A stretch of 50,518 nt of DNA, from assembly GCF_014349155.1 (NCBI RefSeq), contig NZ_JACSIT010000136.1, forward strand, positions 1-50,518, written 5' to 3'. Of the stretch, positions 26,635 through 35,271 are shown in pieces. The notes under the pieces were generated by a model. The model saw only the letters and a list, made by a program, of their open reading frames with translations. It did not search any database and was not told the DNA's origin. This stretch comes from Neolewinella lacunae. GTDB taxonomy: Bacteria; Bacteroidota; Bacteroidia; Chitinophagales; Saprospiraceae. The translations under genes were made by a program, and so were the position numbers. The first letter of the stretch is position 1; each line of letters starts with the position of its first letter.

Positions 26635-28463
26635 CCCCACCACTCCCGGCGCCGCTGCAAATCCTTTTTTCCTGCTTTTTCCGCCAGCCGCAGGACCAAC
26701 TCCGGGCTGGCCGCCGCCACAAAATTTCCCGTTTTTTCTATCCCCATTTGCTCGAAGGCCAGCGCGTAGGTCTTGCCCGGTTTCAGCCCCGCCACGGCCG
26801 TATCCCAGGCGGCCTGGGAAATGATCTCTATTCCGTTCAGGCGCAGGATCTTGCTGTCCTGGTCCAGGCCGGTGGCGTACAGGGGGCTGTTTTCATTGAT
26901 GCGGCTGCGGACGACCATGCGGCCATCTTCCTCCCGCAGGCGCAAGCCCAGGAATCCGGCACTGTCTTGTTGCACGGGCTTCAGCTCCAGGCCGTATTCC
27001 GCCAGGAGGCTAGGGAAGTCGGGTAGGGCACTGCCGTAAATGTGGCGGGCAAACCACTCTTGGGCCCAGTTTTGGTCCTGTACGATTTCGCCCAGGGCGA
27101 GTTGCAGGTCCCGCAGGTGGTAAGGGATTTCGGTTTTTCCGTAGCGTTCCCACACCAGTTTCATCAGTTCGTCGAGGGTGTGGCCTTTGCGGCGCAGTTC
27201 CAGGTCGAGGGCCAGGGCGATGGTGGCGCCGTAGGGGTAGTAACTGACGAAGGTATTCTCAAAATTGTCGGGGTCATTGGCCGTTGCGGCGTCTACGAAG
27301 GGAGCCTGCTGACTCATCTCCACGGGCCCCCGGTGCTGGCGGCCGGGACGGAGGAGGACGTAATTGAGCTGCCCGGTGAGGCCCTCGGCGTAGTCTTCCG
27401 GCGCAAGAATGCCCGCCCGGACGAGCGAAAGATCATCGTAATAACTCGTGAAGCCCTCGGCAAACCACAGTTCTCCACTCTGGTTGGCGTGGTCAAACTC
27501 GAAGGGCTCCAGGCTGGCCGGGCGGATGCGTTCCACGTTCCAGCAGTGGAAAAACTCGTGGCTGACCGTCCCGATCAGCCGGTCGGCGTACTCCTCCAGC
27601 CCTACGGAGGCCGAGCAGACGGTGGAGTTGCGGTGCTCCATCCCGTCGCCGCCAATCCAGGGGTTGTAACTGCAGAGGAAAGTGTACCTGCCGTAGTCGA
27701 AATCGGGCAATTCGCCGAACACTTTTTGTTGGGTCAAGACGATGTCGCGCGTCCAGGCCAGGTAGGCATCGAAGGCTTCGCGGGTTCCTTCGTGCATCAT
27801 GGCCAGTTCGATGGTCTGTACTTTGCCATCGGGGTTGCTTACGCGGAAGCTATCGCGCATGATGGTGCCCACCAGGGTCGGCGAGTCGAAAAAGTAGTAG
27901 TAGTTAGGGGCGGCGAAGCGGCGCTGCCCGAGGTCCACCAGCTGGGTGGCTACCGTCCAATCTGGCCGTTGTCCGTCCTTGATTTTCAGCAGGATGGGGC
28001 GGTCATTGAGTTGCTCGCCGTAGATAAAACTGGCGGGCATGTTGAGGTGGAGTTTGCGGTCGTCGATGCCCGAGTAGGTACCGTCACCACCGTTGGCAAA
28101 GAGGGTGTACTCCAGGCGGACCGCCCCGCCGTGGTTGGCGATGGCCCATTCGGCGAGGTCTTGCTGGGAGATGGGAATGGCCTGGCCGTTGGCGTCGTAG
28201 GCGCGAAGGTCGTAGACGTTTTTCGCGAAATTATGGGTGGCGTAGCGGCCGGGGCTGGCCTGCGGCATCCGCACGGTAAAGACGCCGGGCCGGACGGCGG
28301 GGAAATCCACCCGAATACGCAACTCGTGCTGCTGGACCTTCTCCAGATCGAGCGTATAGGTAATGGTGGCCGGGTGGCTGGCTACCCAGTTGAGCTGCCC
28401 CCGGAGCGGGCAAGCGGCCAGGAGCAGTGCAGCAAAAAGGAAGAAGCTAAGTAAATGGCGCAT
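26595..28463 (-). CDS. M61 family metallopeptidase (glycyl aminopeptidase-like) with PDZ domain
   Basis: 622 residues. The N-terminus MRHLLSFFLFAALLLAAC ends in a possible lipobox (Cys18), so it is exported, perhaps as a lipoprotein. An N-terminal beta domain is followed by the zinc site HEFFH at 302-306 (VSHEFFHCWNVERIRP) and Glu336 in LWFAEGFTSYYDD as third ligand, the M61 pattern. A PDZ domain follows (about 500-590, GLRLREEDGRMVV...ILRLNGIEI). M61 enzymes remove N-terminal Gly or Ala from peptides. The last 10 or so residues come from a polypyrimidine microsatellite, so the C-terminus may vary between strains. Confidence 0.94.
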   Translation of the reverse strand: MRHLLSFFLFAALLLAACPLRGQLNWVASHPATITYTLDLEKVQQHELRIRVDFPAVRPGVFTVRMPQASPGRYATHNFAKNVYDLRAYDANGQAIPISQQDLAEWAIANHGGAVRLEYTLFANGGDGTYSGIDDRKLHLNMPASFIYGEQLNDRPILLKIKDGQRPDWTVATQLVDLGQRRFAAPNYYYFFDSPTLVGTIMRDSFRVSNPDGKVQTIELAMMHEGTREAFDAYLAWTRDIVLTQQKVFGELPDFDYGRYTFLCSYNPWIGGDGMEHRNSTVCSASVGLEEYADRLIGTVSHEFFHCWNVERIRPASLEPFEFDHANQSGELWFAEGFTSYYDDLSLVRAGILAPEDYAEGLTGQLNYVLLRPGRQHRGPVEMSQQAPFVDAATANDPDNFENTFVSYYPYGATIALALDLELRRKGHTLDELMKLVWERYGKTEIPYHLRDLQLALGEIVQDQNWAQEWFARHIYGSALPDFPSLLAEYGLELKPVQQDSAGFLGLRLREEDGRMVVRSRINENSPLYATGLDQDSKILRLNGIEIISQAAWDTAVAGLKPGKTYALAFEQMGIEKTGNFVAAASPELVLRLAEKAGKKDLQRRREWWGGVKGEGSKGGKE

Positions 28464-28510
28464 CGGAATGGGGGTTAGCGAGCGCCAATGTACGGGGCTT
28501 GTTTGGTTTT

Positions 28511-28527
28511 TGCGCGGCCGCAGGTGC
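28511..28527 (+). repeat. Dispersed 18-bp motif, copy f
   Basis: TGCGCGGCCGCAGGTGC, the consensus apart from its first two bases, upstream of the M61 gene and followed by a G-run. Confidence 0.75.
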
Positions 28528-28601
28528 AGGGGGGGGCAGGAGGCAAGGTCAAGACCTTTTACGTCGCAATACCCCCTCGGCGGGAAAGGTTTCGCTTTCT
28601 G

Positions 28602-29318
28602 CTACCGGAGCAGCCGCAAATCGAAACTAAACCCGGGCAGTACGTCCTCCCCCGTTACGACTTGTTCAAAGCCTTCCACTAAACTGACCGTACCATTTTG
28701 GCGGTAAATCCAGAGTTTTTCGTTTTCTACGTCGACCAGCCAGCCTAGGCGGACGCCATTCGCTATCCAAACGGTGGTCATTTTTGCAGCGGCAGCCTTG
28801 AGTTGGTCCGTGGGAGAAATAACTTCTACCACAAAATCCGGCACCAAAGGCACGAAATGGTTGAGGTCTGTTTCGGTAAGGCTTGCCATCTGCAACGCGG
28901 TTACGTAGCAGGCATCTGGTGATTTTACGGATCCATCCGGCAGCGCAAATCCCGTGCTCGAACTGAAGGATTCCCCACCGTGTTCCACCACATAGTTGTA
29001 CAGCTGGCCGTTAAATTTTAGTTCACTTCTGCCACTTTTTCCGGATACTGGAGACATCACTTTGATTTTACCGTCGGGATCACGTTCAATGAGCAATTCC
29101 TTGTTAGCCAGGCACAGGGCTTCGAAAGCCTCGTTGCTAAGACTTGTGGGGAAGTTCAACTCCACCTCTGCTTCCGGGATGGTTAGTTCTAGTGGCACGG
29201 GGATTTTTTTAACTTGGCTTATGCTGCTGCTTTGTTTTAACGCTTTGGGTTGGGGTTTGGTTACTCGGGGGCTAATCTGTTGAGGGTTGAGCCCCGCTCC
29301 GCCGCTGGGGACCGACAT
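28602..29318 (-). CDS. Uma2 family (DUF820) putative endonuclease, copy 1
   Basis: 238 residues. The core starts at about residue 43 (PLELTIPEAEVEL); the 40-residue lead has no homology to the two sister genes, so the true start may be internal (for example a GTG just before PLEL). PD-(D/E)XK-like features of the family are visible: SPDACYV, then DFVVEVISPTDQ, then W-ANGVRLGWLVDVENEKLWIY. The family is annotated as restriction-endonuclease-like; no cellular role is established. It is the most divergent of three neighbouring Uma2 genes, but its 3' end is close to copy 3 at DNA level. Confidence 0.85.
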   Translation of the reverse strand: MSVPSGGAGLNPQQISPRVTKPQPKALKQSSSISQVKKIPVPLELTIPEAEVELNFPTSLSNEAFEALCLANKELLIERDPDGKIKVMSPVSGKSGRSELKFNGQLYNYVVEHGGESFSSSTGFALPDGSVKSPDACYVTALQMASLTETDLNHFVPLVPDFVVEVISPTDQLKAAAAKMTTVWIANGVRLGWLVDVENEKLWIYRQNGTVSLVEGFEQVVTGEDVLPGFSFDLRLLR

Positions 29319-29643
29319 TCTACGTCGCAGTGTCAGGTGAGGTCAAGACGTTTTACGTCGCAGCTGCCCCGGCCCGGCAAGGTATTTTTAGCCCATGGAG
29401 TTGCATGGAGTTTTGCTTCGCAGTATTTCATGCTAGCATGGAGTTGCTTGGAGTTTTTTGCGTGAGGTCAAGACGTTTTACGTCGTAGTGTCAGATGAGG
29501 TCAAGACGTTTTACGTCGCAGCTGCCCCGGTTCCGGACGTCCCGTCCGGCGAGGTTTTTTTTAGCCCATGGAGTTGCATGGAGTTAAGCATGGAGTTGCT
29601 TGGAGTTTTTTGCGTGAGGTCAAGACGTTTTACGTCGCAGCAG
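29319..29643. repeat. Repeat cluster built on GGTCAAGACGTTTTACGTCG
   Basis: GGTCAAGACGTTTTACGTCG begins at 29341, 29466, 29499 and 29618, with a near copy at about 28546 and a partial one at 29319. The element contains the palindrome GACGTTTTACGTC. Interleaved are AGCCCATGGAGTTGCATGGA (about 29391 and 29564) and GGAGTTGCTTGGAGTTTTTT (about 29440 and 29592). The rest up to 29705 carries no gene. Confidence 0.8.
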
Positions 29644-29705
29644 AAACCCTCATGCCCCCCTCGACGTGGAAAGTCTCGACCTCACGTGAAAGGTCTCGGC
29701 CTCCT

Positions 29706-30302
29706 CTACCGCAGCAGCCGCAAATCAAAAGCGAAACCGGGCAGTACGTCCTCCCCCGTTACGCTTTGATCAAAGCCTTCGATCAAATCAACGGTTCCGT
29801 TCTGGCGGTAAATCCAGAGTTTTTCATTTTCTACGTCCACCAGCCAGGCCAGCGCTACGCCGTTTTTAATCCAGACTTGCGACATCTTCAACGCCAATTC
29901 CGCCAACTGATCGGATGGGGAGGCTACCTCTACAACGAACAGGGGGACGATGGGGGCGAAGCGCAGGAGGTCTTTTCTGGAATGGAGGGCCATTGCTGCT
30001 TCCGTAACGTAGCTCGCATCAGGAGAGCGGACGGAACCATCGGGCAAGGTAAAGCCGGTGCTGGAACTGAAACTGTGCCCCCCAAACTGGCGGCAGTAGA
30101 TGTACAGCTCACCGTTGAATACGGATTCATTCTGGCCGCTCAGGGTAGATACTGGAGACATAATCGATATTTTGCCATCTGCCTCGCGCTCAATGACCAG
30201 CTCTTGGTTGGCAAAACACAGTTCTTCAAAAGCCTCGTTGCTGAGGCCGTTGGGAAAAGTGAGCGCTACTTCGCTGGCGGGAATCTTGATTTCGAGTAAC
30301 AT
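29706..30302 (-). CDS. Uma2 family (DUF820) putative endonuclease, copy 2
   Basis: 198 residues, close to the usual family length of about 190-200. Family elements: IPASEVALTF start, SPDASYV, FVVEVASPSDQ, and NGVALAWLVDVENEKLWIY. The first ~52 residues and the last ~60 are identical or nearly so to copy 3, while the middle (about 53-135) differs strongly, a mosaic pattern. The upstream 65 bases are also duplicated in front of copy 3. It is transcribed with the same polarity as the other two copies. Function beyond the nuclease-like fold is unknown. Confidence 0.88.
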   Translation of the reverse strand: MLLEIKIPASEVALTFPNGLSNEAFEELCFANQELVIEREADGKISIMSPVSTLSGQNESVFNGELYIYCRQFGGHSFSSSTGFTLPDGSVRSPDASYVTEAAMALHSRKDLLRFAPIVPLFVVEVASPSDQLAELALKMSQVWIKNGVALAWLVDVENEKLWIYRQNGTVDLIEGFDQSVTGEDVLPGFAFDLRLLR

Positions 30303-30367
30303 GCAAATGACGGGTTAATTATGGTCTGCCGTTTCTTACGTGCTGTCTTTAAACGCCGGGGCCGGGC
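30300..30367 (-). repeat. Duplicated upstream segment of the Uma2 genes, copy A
   Basis: About 65 bases directly upstream of the Uma2 gene at 30302 (starting GCAAATGACGGGTTAATTAT) are repeated at 31081-31148. They probably include the promoter. Weaker similarity continues further upstream (GACGCATCCG followed by TGAACT). Confidence 0.85.
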
Positions 30368-30486
30368 ATTAGTTAAGTTGGCTGCTGCATATTGGCTGCG
30401 CAGTCGCTTCGCCTCCACCGACGCATCCGCTGAACTTTTGCGACTGCCGTACGGATGAGCGGTAATGTTGTGCCAGCAAGCAGATT

Positions 30487-31083
30487 TCAAACCAACAGCC
30501 GCAAATCGAAACTAAACCCGGGCAGTACGTCCTCCCCCGTTACGCTTTGATCAAAGCCTTCGATCAAATCAACGGTTCCGTTCTGGCGGTAAATCCAGAG
30601 TTTTTCATTTTCTACGTCCACCAGCCAGGCCAGCGCTACGCCGTTCTTTATCCACACCTCCGTCATTTTGCTTACTGCATCTGACATTTTATCTGAAGGG
30701 GAAACAACTTCCACTACAAAGAGGGGGACAATTTGAGCGAAGTGATCAAAATCTTCTTTGCTATAACCCACGAGTTGGTCTTCCGAAAGATAGCTTGCAT
30801 CCGGAGATTTTATAGCGCCATCCTTAAGCGTAAATGCCACTTGGGAACTGAAAGAACGACCGCCGTGCTTACGCGCGTAAAGGGTGAGATCTGCAATGAA
30901 CTCAGCTTCGTGTTCACTACTGTTAAGAGATACTGGAGACATAATCGATATTTTGCCATCTGCCTCGCGCTCAATGACCAGCTCTTGGTTGGCAAAACAC
31001 AGTTCTTCAAAAGCCTCGTTACTGAGGCCGTTGGGAAAAGTGAGCGCTACTTCGCTGGCGGGAATCTTGATTTCGAGTAACAT
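30487..31083 (-). CDS. Uma2 family (DUF820) putative endonuclease, copy 3
   Basis: 198 residues, first gene of the Uma2 row on the minus strand. The N-terminal ~52 residues (MLLEIKIPASEVALTF onwards) and the C-terminal ~60 match copy 2. The middle carries its own version of the family motifs: SPDASYLSEDQL and FVVEVVSPSDK. The conserved D, E and the NGVALAWLVD segment are intact, so there is no sign of inactivation. The sharp identity borders suggest gene conversion or exchange of central segments between the copies. Confidence 0.88.
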   Translation of the reverse strand: MLLEIKIPASEVALTFPNGLSNEAFEELCFANQELVIEREADGKISIMSPVSLNSSEHEAEFIADLTLYARKHGGRSFSSQVAFTLKDGAIKSPDASYLSEDQLVGYSKEDFDHFAQIVPLFVVEVVSPSDKMSDAVSKMTEVWIKNGVALAWLVDVENEKLWIYRQNGTVDLIEGFDQSVTGEDVLPGFSFDLRLLV

Positions 31084-31148
31084 GCAAATGACGGGTTAAT
31101 TATGGTCTGCCGTTTCTTACGTGCTGTCTTTAAACGCCGGGGCCGGGG
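31081..31148 (-). repeat. Duplicated upstream segment of the Uma2 genes, copy B
   Basis: Near-identical to 30300-30367, located just upstream of the Uma2 gene starting at 31083; together with the 5' coding parts the identical block is about 220 bp. Confidence 0.85.
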
Positions 31149-31255
31149 CTTTGGTTAACTCCGCTGGCTGACCGACGACGCATCCGATGAACTGTTGTGA
31201 CTACGTCAGCAAAAGCTGTAGCGGATGGGCGGCGGCCAGCCAGTATCGAGTAGGG

Positions 31256-34162
31256 TTACTTCACCTCAAACTCCGCCTTTACACTTTCGTCGCCGACGGT
31301 CAGTTCGGCGGTGTACTTGCCGGGGCGGAGGTAGAATTTGTCGTTTTCGGCTGCTTTGACGGTGATGGGCTTTTGGTCTTCCTTGCGGTTCTTGTTGAGC
31401 TCGGTTTCGAGGGCGCTGGCCTGGGCGAGGTCGAAGCTCAGGTCATAGGGGATGGCGTTGATGCCGGGGATGAGGTCAATTTTTTGGGTGAAAAGCGTGG
31501 TCCCTCCCTTGCTCGTTATCCGCAACGTAGCACCTGCGGCCGCGCCCGGATGATAGACCTGGAAGCTGACACTGGGCTCGATAGTGGTGAAATCGAAACC
31601 TTGGCTGCCGTAGCGCCCGGAATAGCGGAGCCGCGTGGGGGGCAGCAGCGTGAGGGCGGGGCCAGCGCTGGCGGCGGTTTGGAGCAGGGCGACGTTGGCC
31701 TTGTAGAGGCTGCGGCCGTGGGTGCCGACGATGAGGTCTTTGGTAGTGGGCTGGATGACGAGGTCGTGCACGGCCACGGCGGGCAGGCCATTGTGGAGGG
31801 CGGCGAAGGAATTGCCGCCGTCGAGGCTGAAGTAGAGGCCGTGGTCGGTGCCCACGAAGAGCAGGTTGGGCGTCGTGTCGTCTTCGACGATGACGTTGAC
31901 GGCCTCGGCGGGCAGGTCGTTGCCGATCTTGGTCCAGGTCTGGCCCGCGTCTTCGCTGCGGTAGACGTAGCTGCTGAAGTCGTCGTTGCGGTAGCCGTTC
32001 AGCGTGGCGTAGACCACGTTGGTGTAGTGGTGGCTGGCTTCCACGCGGCTCACCCAAAGGTTCTGGGGCAGGCCCGCGTCGATGCGCTGCCAGGAGGCCC
32101 CGGCGTCTTTGCTGCGGTTGATGCGGCCGTCGTCGCTGCCCGTGTAGAGCAGGCCGAATTGCAGCGGACTTTCGTCGATGGTCGTCAGCGTACCGTAGGC
32201 CACGTCGCCTTTTTTGCCGCCCGCCGTGAGGTCGGGGCTGATGATGCTGAAGTCGTCGCCGCGGTTGAAACTGCGGTGCAGGTAGTTGGAGCCGAGGTAG
32301 AAAATGTCGGGTTGGTGCGGACTGATCAGGATGGGGCTTTGCCAGTTCCAGCGGTAGGGGCGCTGGCCGAGCTCGTGTTTGGGGGTGATCGGCTTGGTTG
32401 TGTTTTCCTTGGGGTTGAGGCGGTAATAGTTGCCGAATTGGAAGCCGACGTAGACCGTTTCATTGTCGCGGGGGTCTACCTGCACCTGCATGCCATCGCC
32501 GCCGAAGAGGGCTTTGTAGGGGTATTCGCCTTCCTGCATCCAGCCGGGACTGGCCTCGTAGCTGCCCGGTCCGCGCCAGGTGCCGTTGTCTTGCAGGCCG
32601 CCGTAGACGCGGTAGCCATCGGGGTGGTTATCGACGGCTACGGCGTAGAATTGGCCCAGGGGCGGGTTGTTGCACTTGCGCCAGTTTTTGCCGCCGTCGT
32701 AGCTGATGTTGATGCCGCCGTCGTTGCCGTTGATCAGGTGATCGGGGCGGGCGGGGTTGATCCAGAGGTAGTGGTGGTCGGCGTGGACGTTATCGCCGTT
32801 GATGCCTTTCCAGGTTTTGCCGCCGTCGGTGGATTTCACGATCGGCACGCCCATGGCGTAGACGGTGGAGGGATCGGCGGGATGAACGGCGATGTCGCCA
32901 AAGTAGTAGCCGTAGGTGTAGTAAATGCCATCGAGGTAATCCTCGTGGGTGCGGGTCCAGTTTTTGCCGTCGGAGATACTGTGGTAGAGTTCGAATCCTT
33001 TGACGGGTTTATCGAACAGGAGGCTGTTGGCATCTTCGAGGTATTCGACGAGCTGGGCGGTGGTCACTTCGCCCTTTTCGATTTTGCTGCGCACTGCATC
33101 GGTGGTCAGGCTGCGGGGGAAGCCGTTGCCGCGCAGGAATTCGTCGATCTGGTAAGGTTTGAGGGCCAGGAATCCCTCCTTGGTCATGCTGCGCAGCTGG
33201 TTTTTGGTGAGGGTTTCGTCGGTGGGGTCTACCGGCTTATCGTAGCGGAAGTAGTTGTCGATGCTGGCGTAGAGGTGGCGTTTGTCGCTGCCGTCGTAGC
33301 TGATGGCCAGGCCGATGCGGCCGGCGCCTTCGCCGGTGGGGAAACCGGCTTTTTCGCTGCTGATGCGCGTCCAGGTGATGCCACCGTCCTTGCTGTGGTG
33401 GATGCCGCTGCCGGGGCCGGACTCCTGGAAGTCCCAGGCCCAGCGCTGCCGTTCCCAGGTGGCGGCGAAGAGTTCGTTGGGCTTGCGGGGGTCGCGGATG
33501 AGGTCGACCGCGCCGGTTTTATCGTCTACGAAGAGGGTTTTGGCCCAGGTTTTGCCGCCGTCGGTGGTGCGGAAAACGCCGCGTTCGGGGTTGGTGGTGT
33601 AGAGGTGGCCTAGGGCGGCGACCCAGACGGTGTTGGCGTTTTTGGGATCGACGATGACGCGGCCGATGTGGTGGGTTTCGTCGAGGCCCAGGTGGGTCCA
33701 GCTTTTGCCGCCGTTGCTGCTTTTGTAGAGGCCGTTGCCGGCGTAGCTGCTGCGGCTGGAGTTGACCTCGCCGGTGCCGACGTAGATGGTTTTGCTGGGC
33801 CAGTGCACGTCGATGGCCCCGATGGTCATCACCGCCTGGTCATCGAACAGGGGGTGGAAGGTGATGCCGTTGTCTTTGGTTTCCCAGAGGCCGCCGCTGG
33901 CGTAGCCTACGTAGAAGTGGGTGGGGTCGGCGGGGTCCACGGCCACGTCGGCCACCCGTCCGCTCATGATGCTGGGGCCGATATTGGTGAAGGCCAGGCC
34001 GGCGGCGGGGCTGTTGCTTTGCAGCTGTTGGCGTTGTTGGTAGGCCTGGCTGCGCACCGTGGCGGGCGTCGCGCTTTGGCTGCGGGGGCCGTCCGTTTGG
34101 GCGCTGACGCAGGTGCCGGGCAAGAACAAGGAGCAAAGGAGGAGCAGGGGAAAGAATTTCAT
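31256..34162 (-). CDS. Secreted VPS10/sortilin-type (BNR/Asp-box) beta-propeller protein
   Basis: 968 residues from the ATG at 34162, which gives a good signal peptide (MKFFPLLLLCSLFLPGTCVSAQ); the open frame continues upstream but without protein character. Repeated Asp-box-like signatures (STDGGKTWKGI, SYDGGKNWRKC, SKDAGASWQRI, SEDAGQTWTKI, SLDGGNSFAAL) mark a multi-bladed propeller of the VPS10/sialidase-like type. The C-terminal ~150 residues form a beta domain ending YTAELTVGDESVKAEFEVK, and no T9SS CTD is visible. Such proteins are common in Bacteroidota and often called glycosyl hydrolases without proof. One copy of the 18-bp motif lies in frame (GAAAGA). Confidence 0.9.
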   Translation of the reverse strand: MKFFPLLLLCSLFLPGTCVSAQTDGPRSQSATPATVRSQAYQQRQQLQSNSPAAGLAFTNIGPSIMSGRVADVAVDPADPTHFYVGYASGGLWETKDNGITFHPLFDDQAVMTIGAIDVHWPSKTIYVGTGEVNSSRSSYAGNGLYKSSNGGKSWTHLGLDETHHIGRVIVDPKNANTVWVAALGHLYTTNPERGVFRTTDGGKTWAKTLFVDDKTGAVDLIRDPRKPNELFAATWERQRWAWDFQESGPGSGIHHSKDGGITWTRISSEKAGFPTGEGAGRIGLAISYDGSDKRHLYASIDNYFRYDKPVDPTDETLTKNQLRSMTKEGFLALKPYQIDEFLRGNGFPRSLTTDAVRSKIEKGEVTTAQLVEYLEDANSLLFDKPVKGFELYHSISDGKNWTRTHEDYLDGIYYTYGYYFGDIAVHPADPSTVYAMGVPIVKSTDGGKTWKGINGDNVHADHHYLWINPARPDHLINGNDGGINISYDGGKNWRKCNNPPLGQFYAVAVDNHPDGYRVYGGLQDNGTWRGPGSYEASPGWMQEGEYPYKALFGGDGMQVQVDPRDNETVYVGFQFGNYYRLNPKENTTKPITPKHELGQRPYRWNWQSPILISPHQPDIFYLGSNYLHRSFNRGDDFSIISPDLTAGGKKGDVAYGTLTTIDESPLQFGLLYTGSDDGRINRSKDAGASWQRIDAGLPQNLWVSRVEASHHYTNVVYATLNGYRNDDFSSYVYRSEDAGQTWTKIGNDLPAEAVNVIVEDDTTPNLLFVGTDHGLYFSLDGGNSFAALHNGLPAVAVHDLVIQPTTKDLIVGTHGRSLYKANVALLQTAASAGPALTLLPPTRLRYSGRYGSQGFDFTTIEPSVSFQVYHPGAAAGATLRITSKGGTTLFTQKIDLIPGINAIPYDLSFDLAQASALETELNKNRKEDQKPITVKAAENDKFYLRPGKYTAELTVGDESVKAEFEVK
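31530..31547 (-). repeat. Dispersed 18-bp motif, copy g, inside the VPS10-type gene
   Basis: The exact consensus lies on the gene's sense strand and encodes Gly-Ala-Ala-Ala-Gly-Ala in frame. Confidence 0.85.
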
Positions 34163-34410
34163 GGTATGGTTTTGATCCGCGAAGCTGAGTGGGAGGTGAA
34201 GCCATCGGAAGTGGGCCCGCTGGAGGGAGGCGCTTACCGACGGCCCAGGCGAAGGGGGGAAAGATAAGGCAGCGAACAGGATTTGCTGCGCCGCCCCGCG
34301 CGCACCCAGCAAGGTATTTTGCCGAGCGACCAGCCTTTCCGCGTCAAAGAAGGCCCGGAGCTGCGAACATATTGCCTCCCGATACTGTCCGGATAAAAAA
34401 CAAGTTAAAC

Positions 34411-34827
34411 ATGAAACGTACCGCAACTGCCGACTGGCAAGGAACCGTCAAGGACGGCAAAGGCACCCTCACCACCAAGTCCAAAACCCTCAACCAACAC
34501 AATTACTCCTTCCACAGTCGGTTTGAAGACGGCGCTGGTACCAACCCCGAAGAACTCATTGCCGCCGCCCACGCCGGATGCTTCACGATGGCCCTCAGCA
34601 ACATGCTCACCGAGGCAGGCCATACCCCCGGTAAACTCCACACCGAGTGTGCCGTGGATTTTCAGAACCTCACCATCGTAGGTAGCCACCTTACCGTCAC
34701 TGCAGAAGTACCCGGTATCGAAGCGGAGGAATTTGACGGGATCATTCAAAAGGCTAAGGAAAACTGCCCCATCTCCAAGGTGCTGAACACGGAGATCACC
34801 ATGGAGTATACGCTGGAGAACGCTTGA
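34411..34827 (+). CDS. OsmC family peroxiredoxin
   Basis: 138 residues from the ATG at 34411, preceded by an A-rich stretch; the homologous N-terminus KRTATADWQG follows at once. The two reactive cysteines of the family are present: Cys57 in HAGCFTMAL and Cys119 in ENCPISKVL. OsmC/Ohr proteins reduce organic hydroperoxides in the cytosol. The segment pattern (NPEELIAAAHAGCF, ITMEYTLE end) fits the OsmC rather than the Ohr branch. It stands alone, converging with an unrecognised gene across a repeat-filled junction. Confidence 0.93.
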   Translation: MKRTATADWQGTVKDGKGTLTTKSKTLNQHNYSFHSRFEDGAGTNPEELIAAAHAGCFTMALSNMLTEAGHTPGKLHTECAVDFQNLTIVGSHLTVTAEVPGIEAEEFDGIIQKAKENCPISKVLNTEITMEYTLENA

Positions 34828-34845
34828 GTTTTAGGATCTTCGATC

Positions 34846-35222
34846 TGGTTTTTGAACCACTAAGTACACGAAGAGGGACTAAGGAATCTTCCCCTCTCAG
34901 CGTCCTTGGTGGTTCAAAATCTTAGTGTGCCTCAGTGTCCTTAGTGGTTCAAAAAACCTGCGCAGCAGCTCCTCCCCCATTTGTCTTAGCACCTCTTCGT
35001 GTCCTTAGTGGTTCAAAAGAGAGCGAAGCTCCAACGGGTAGTTCAAAAAACGTAAAATGTGCTGGATATGAGGTGTCTCTACCCGGAACGTGGATGTTCG
35101 GGTGGGGACACCCTCAGCCGGGTTCTTCCTATTTGAGTTGGGATATCCTCAACCAGGTTTTCCTGCCACATCTTAGCCCCTCTTCGTGTCCTTAGTGGTT
35201 CAAAAATGCGCTGCGCAGCAGC
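34846..35222. repeat. Repeat family C (TTAGTGGTTCAAAA) in a convergent junction
   Basis: CTTAGTGGTTCAAAA recurs at about 34936-34953, 35003-35018 and 35189-35204, with an inverted form (TTTTTGAACCACTAAG) at the left edge and diverged forms between. CTCTTCGTGT, GAGCGAAGCTC and GCTGCGCAGCAGC elements are interleaved, as in the arrays at 41640 and 45420. A distinct hairpin sits in the middle. Confidence 0.8.
35070..35115. other. Strong hairpin nested in the repeat family C region
   Basis: GAGGTGTCTCTACCCGGAAC and GTTCGGGTGGGGACACCCTC form about 20-bp arms (single-base bulges, two or three mismatches) around GTGGAT. It lies between the convergent OsmC gene and the gene at 35272, and could act as a terminator, although no T-run follows. 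Confidence 0.5.
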
Positions 35223-35271
35223 CCCTGTCTCCAGAAAGGACAGTTCTCAGTTATTTCTTCCCATTCAGCCA

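Noticed and set aside
31187..33613. Plus-strand 808-codon frame opposite the VPS10-type gene
   Set aside because: It is Val/Ala/Asp-rich without domains; the opposite strand has a signal peptide and Asp-box repeats.
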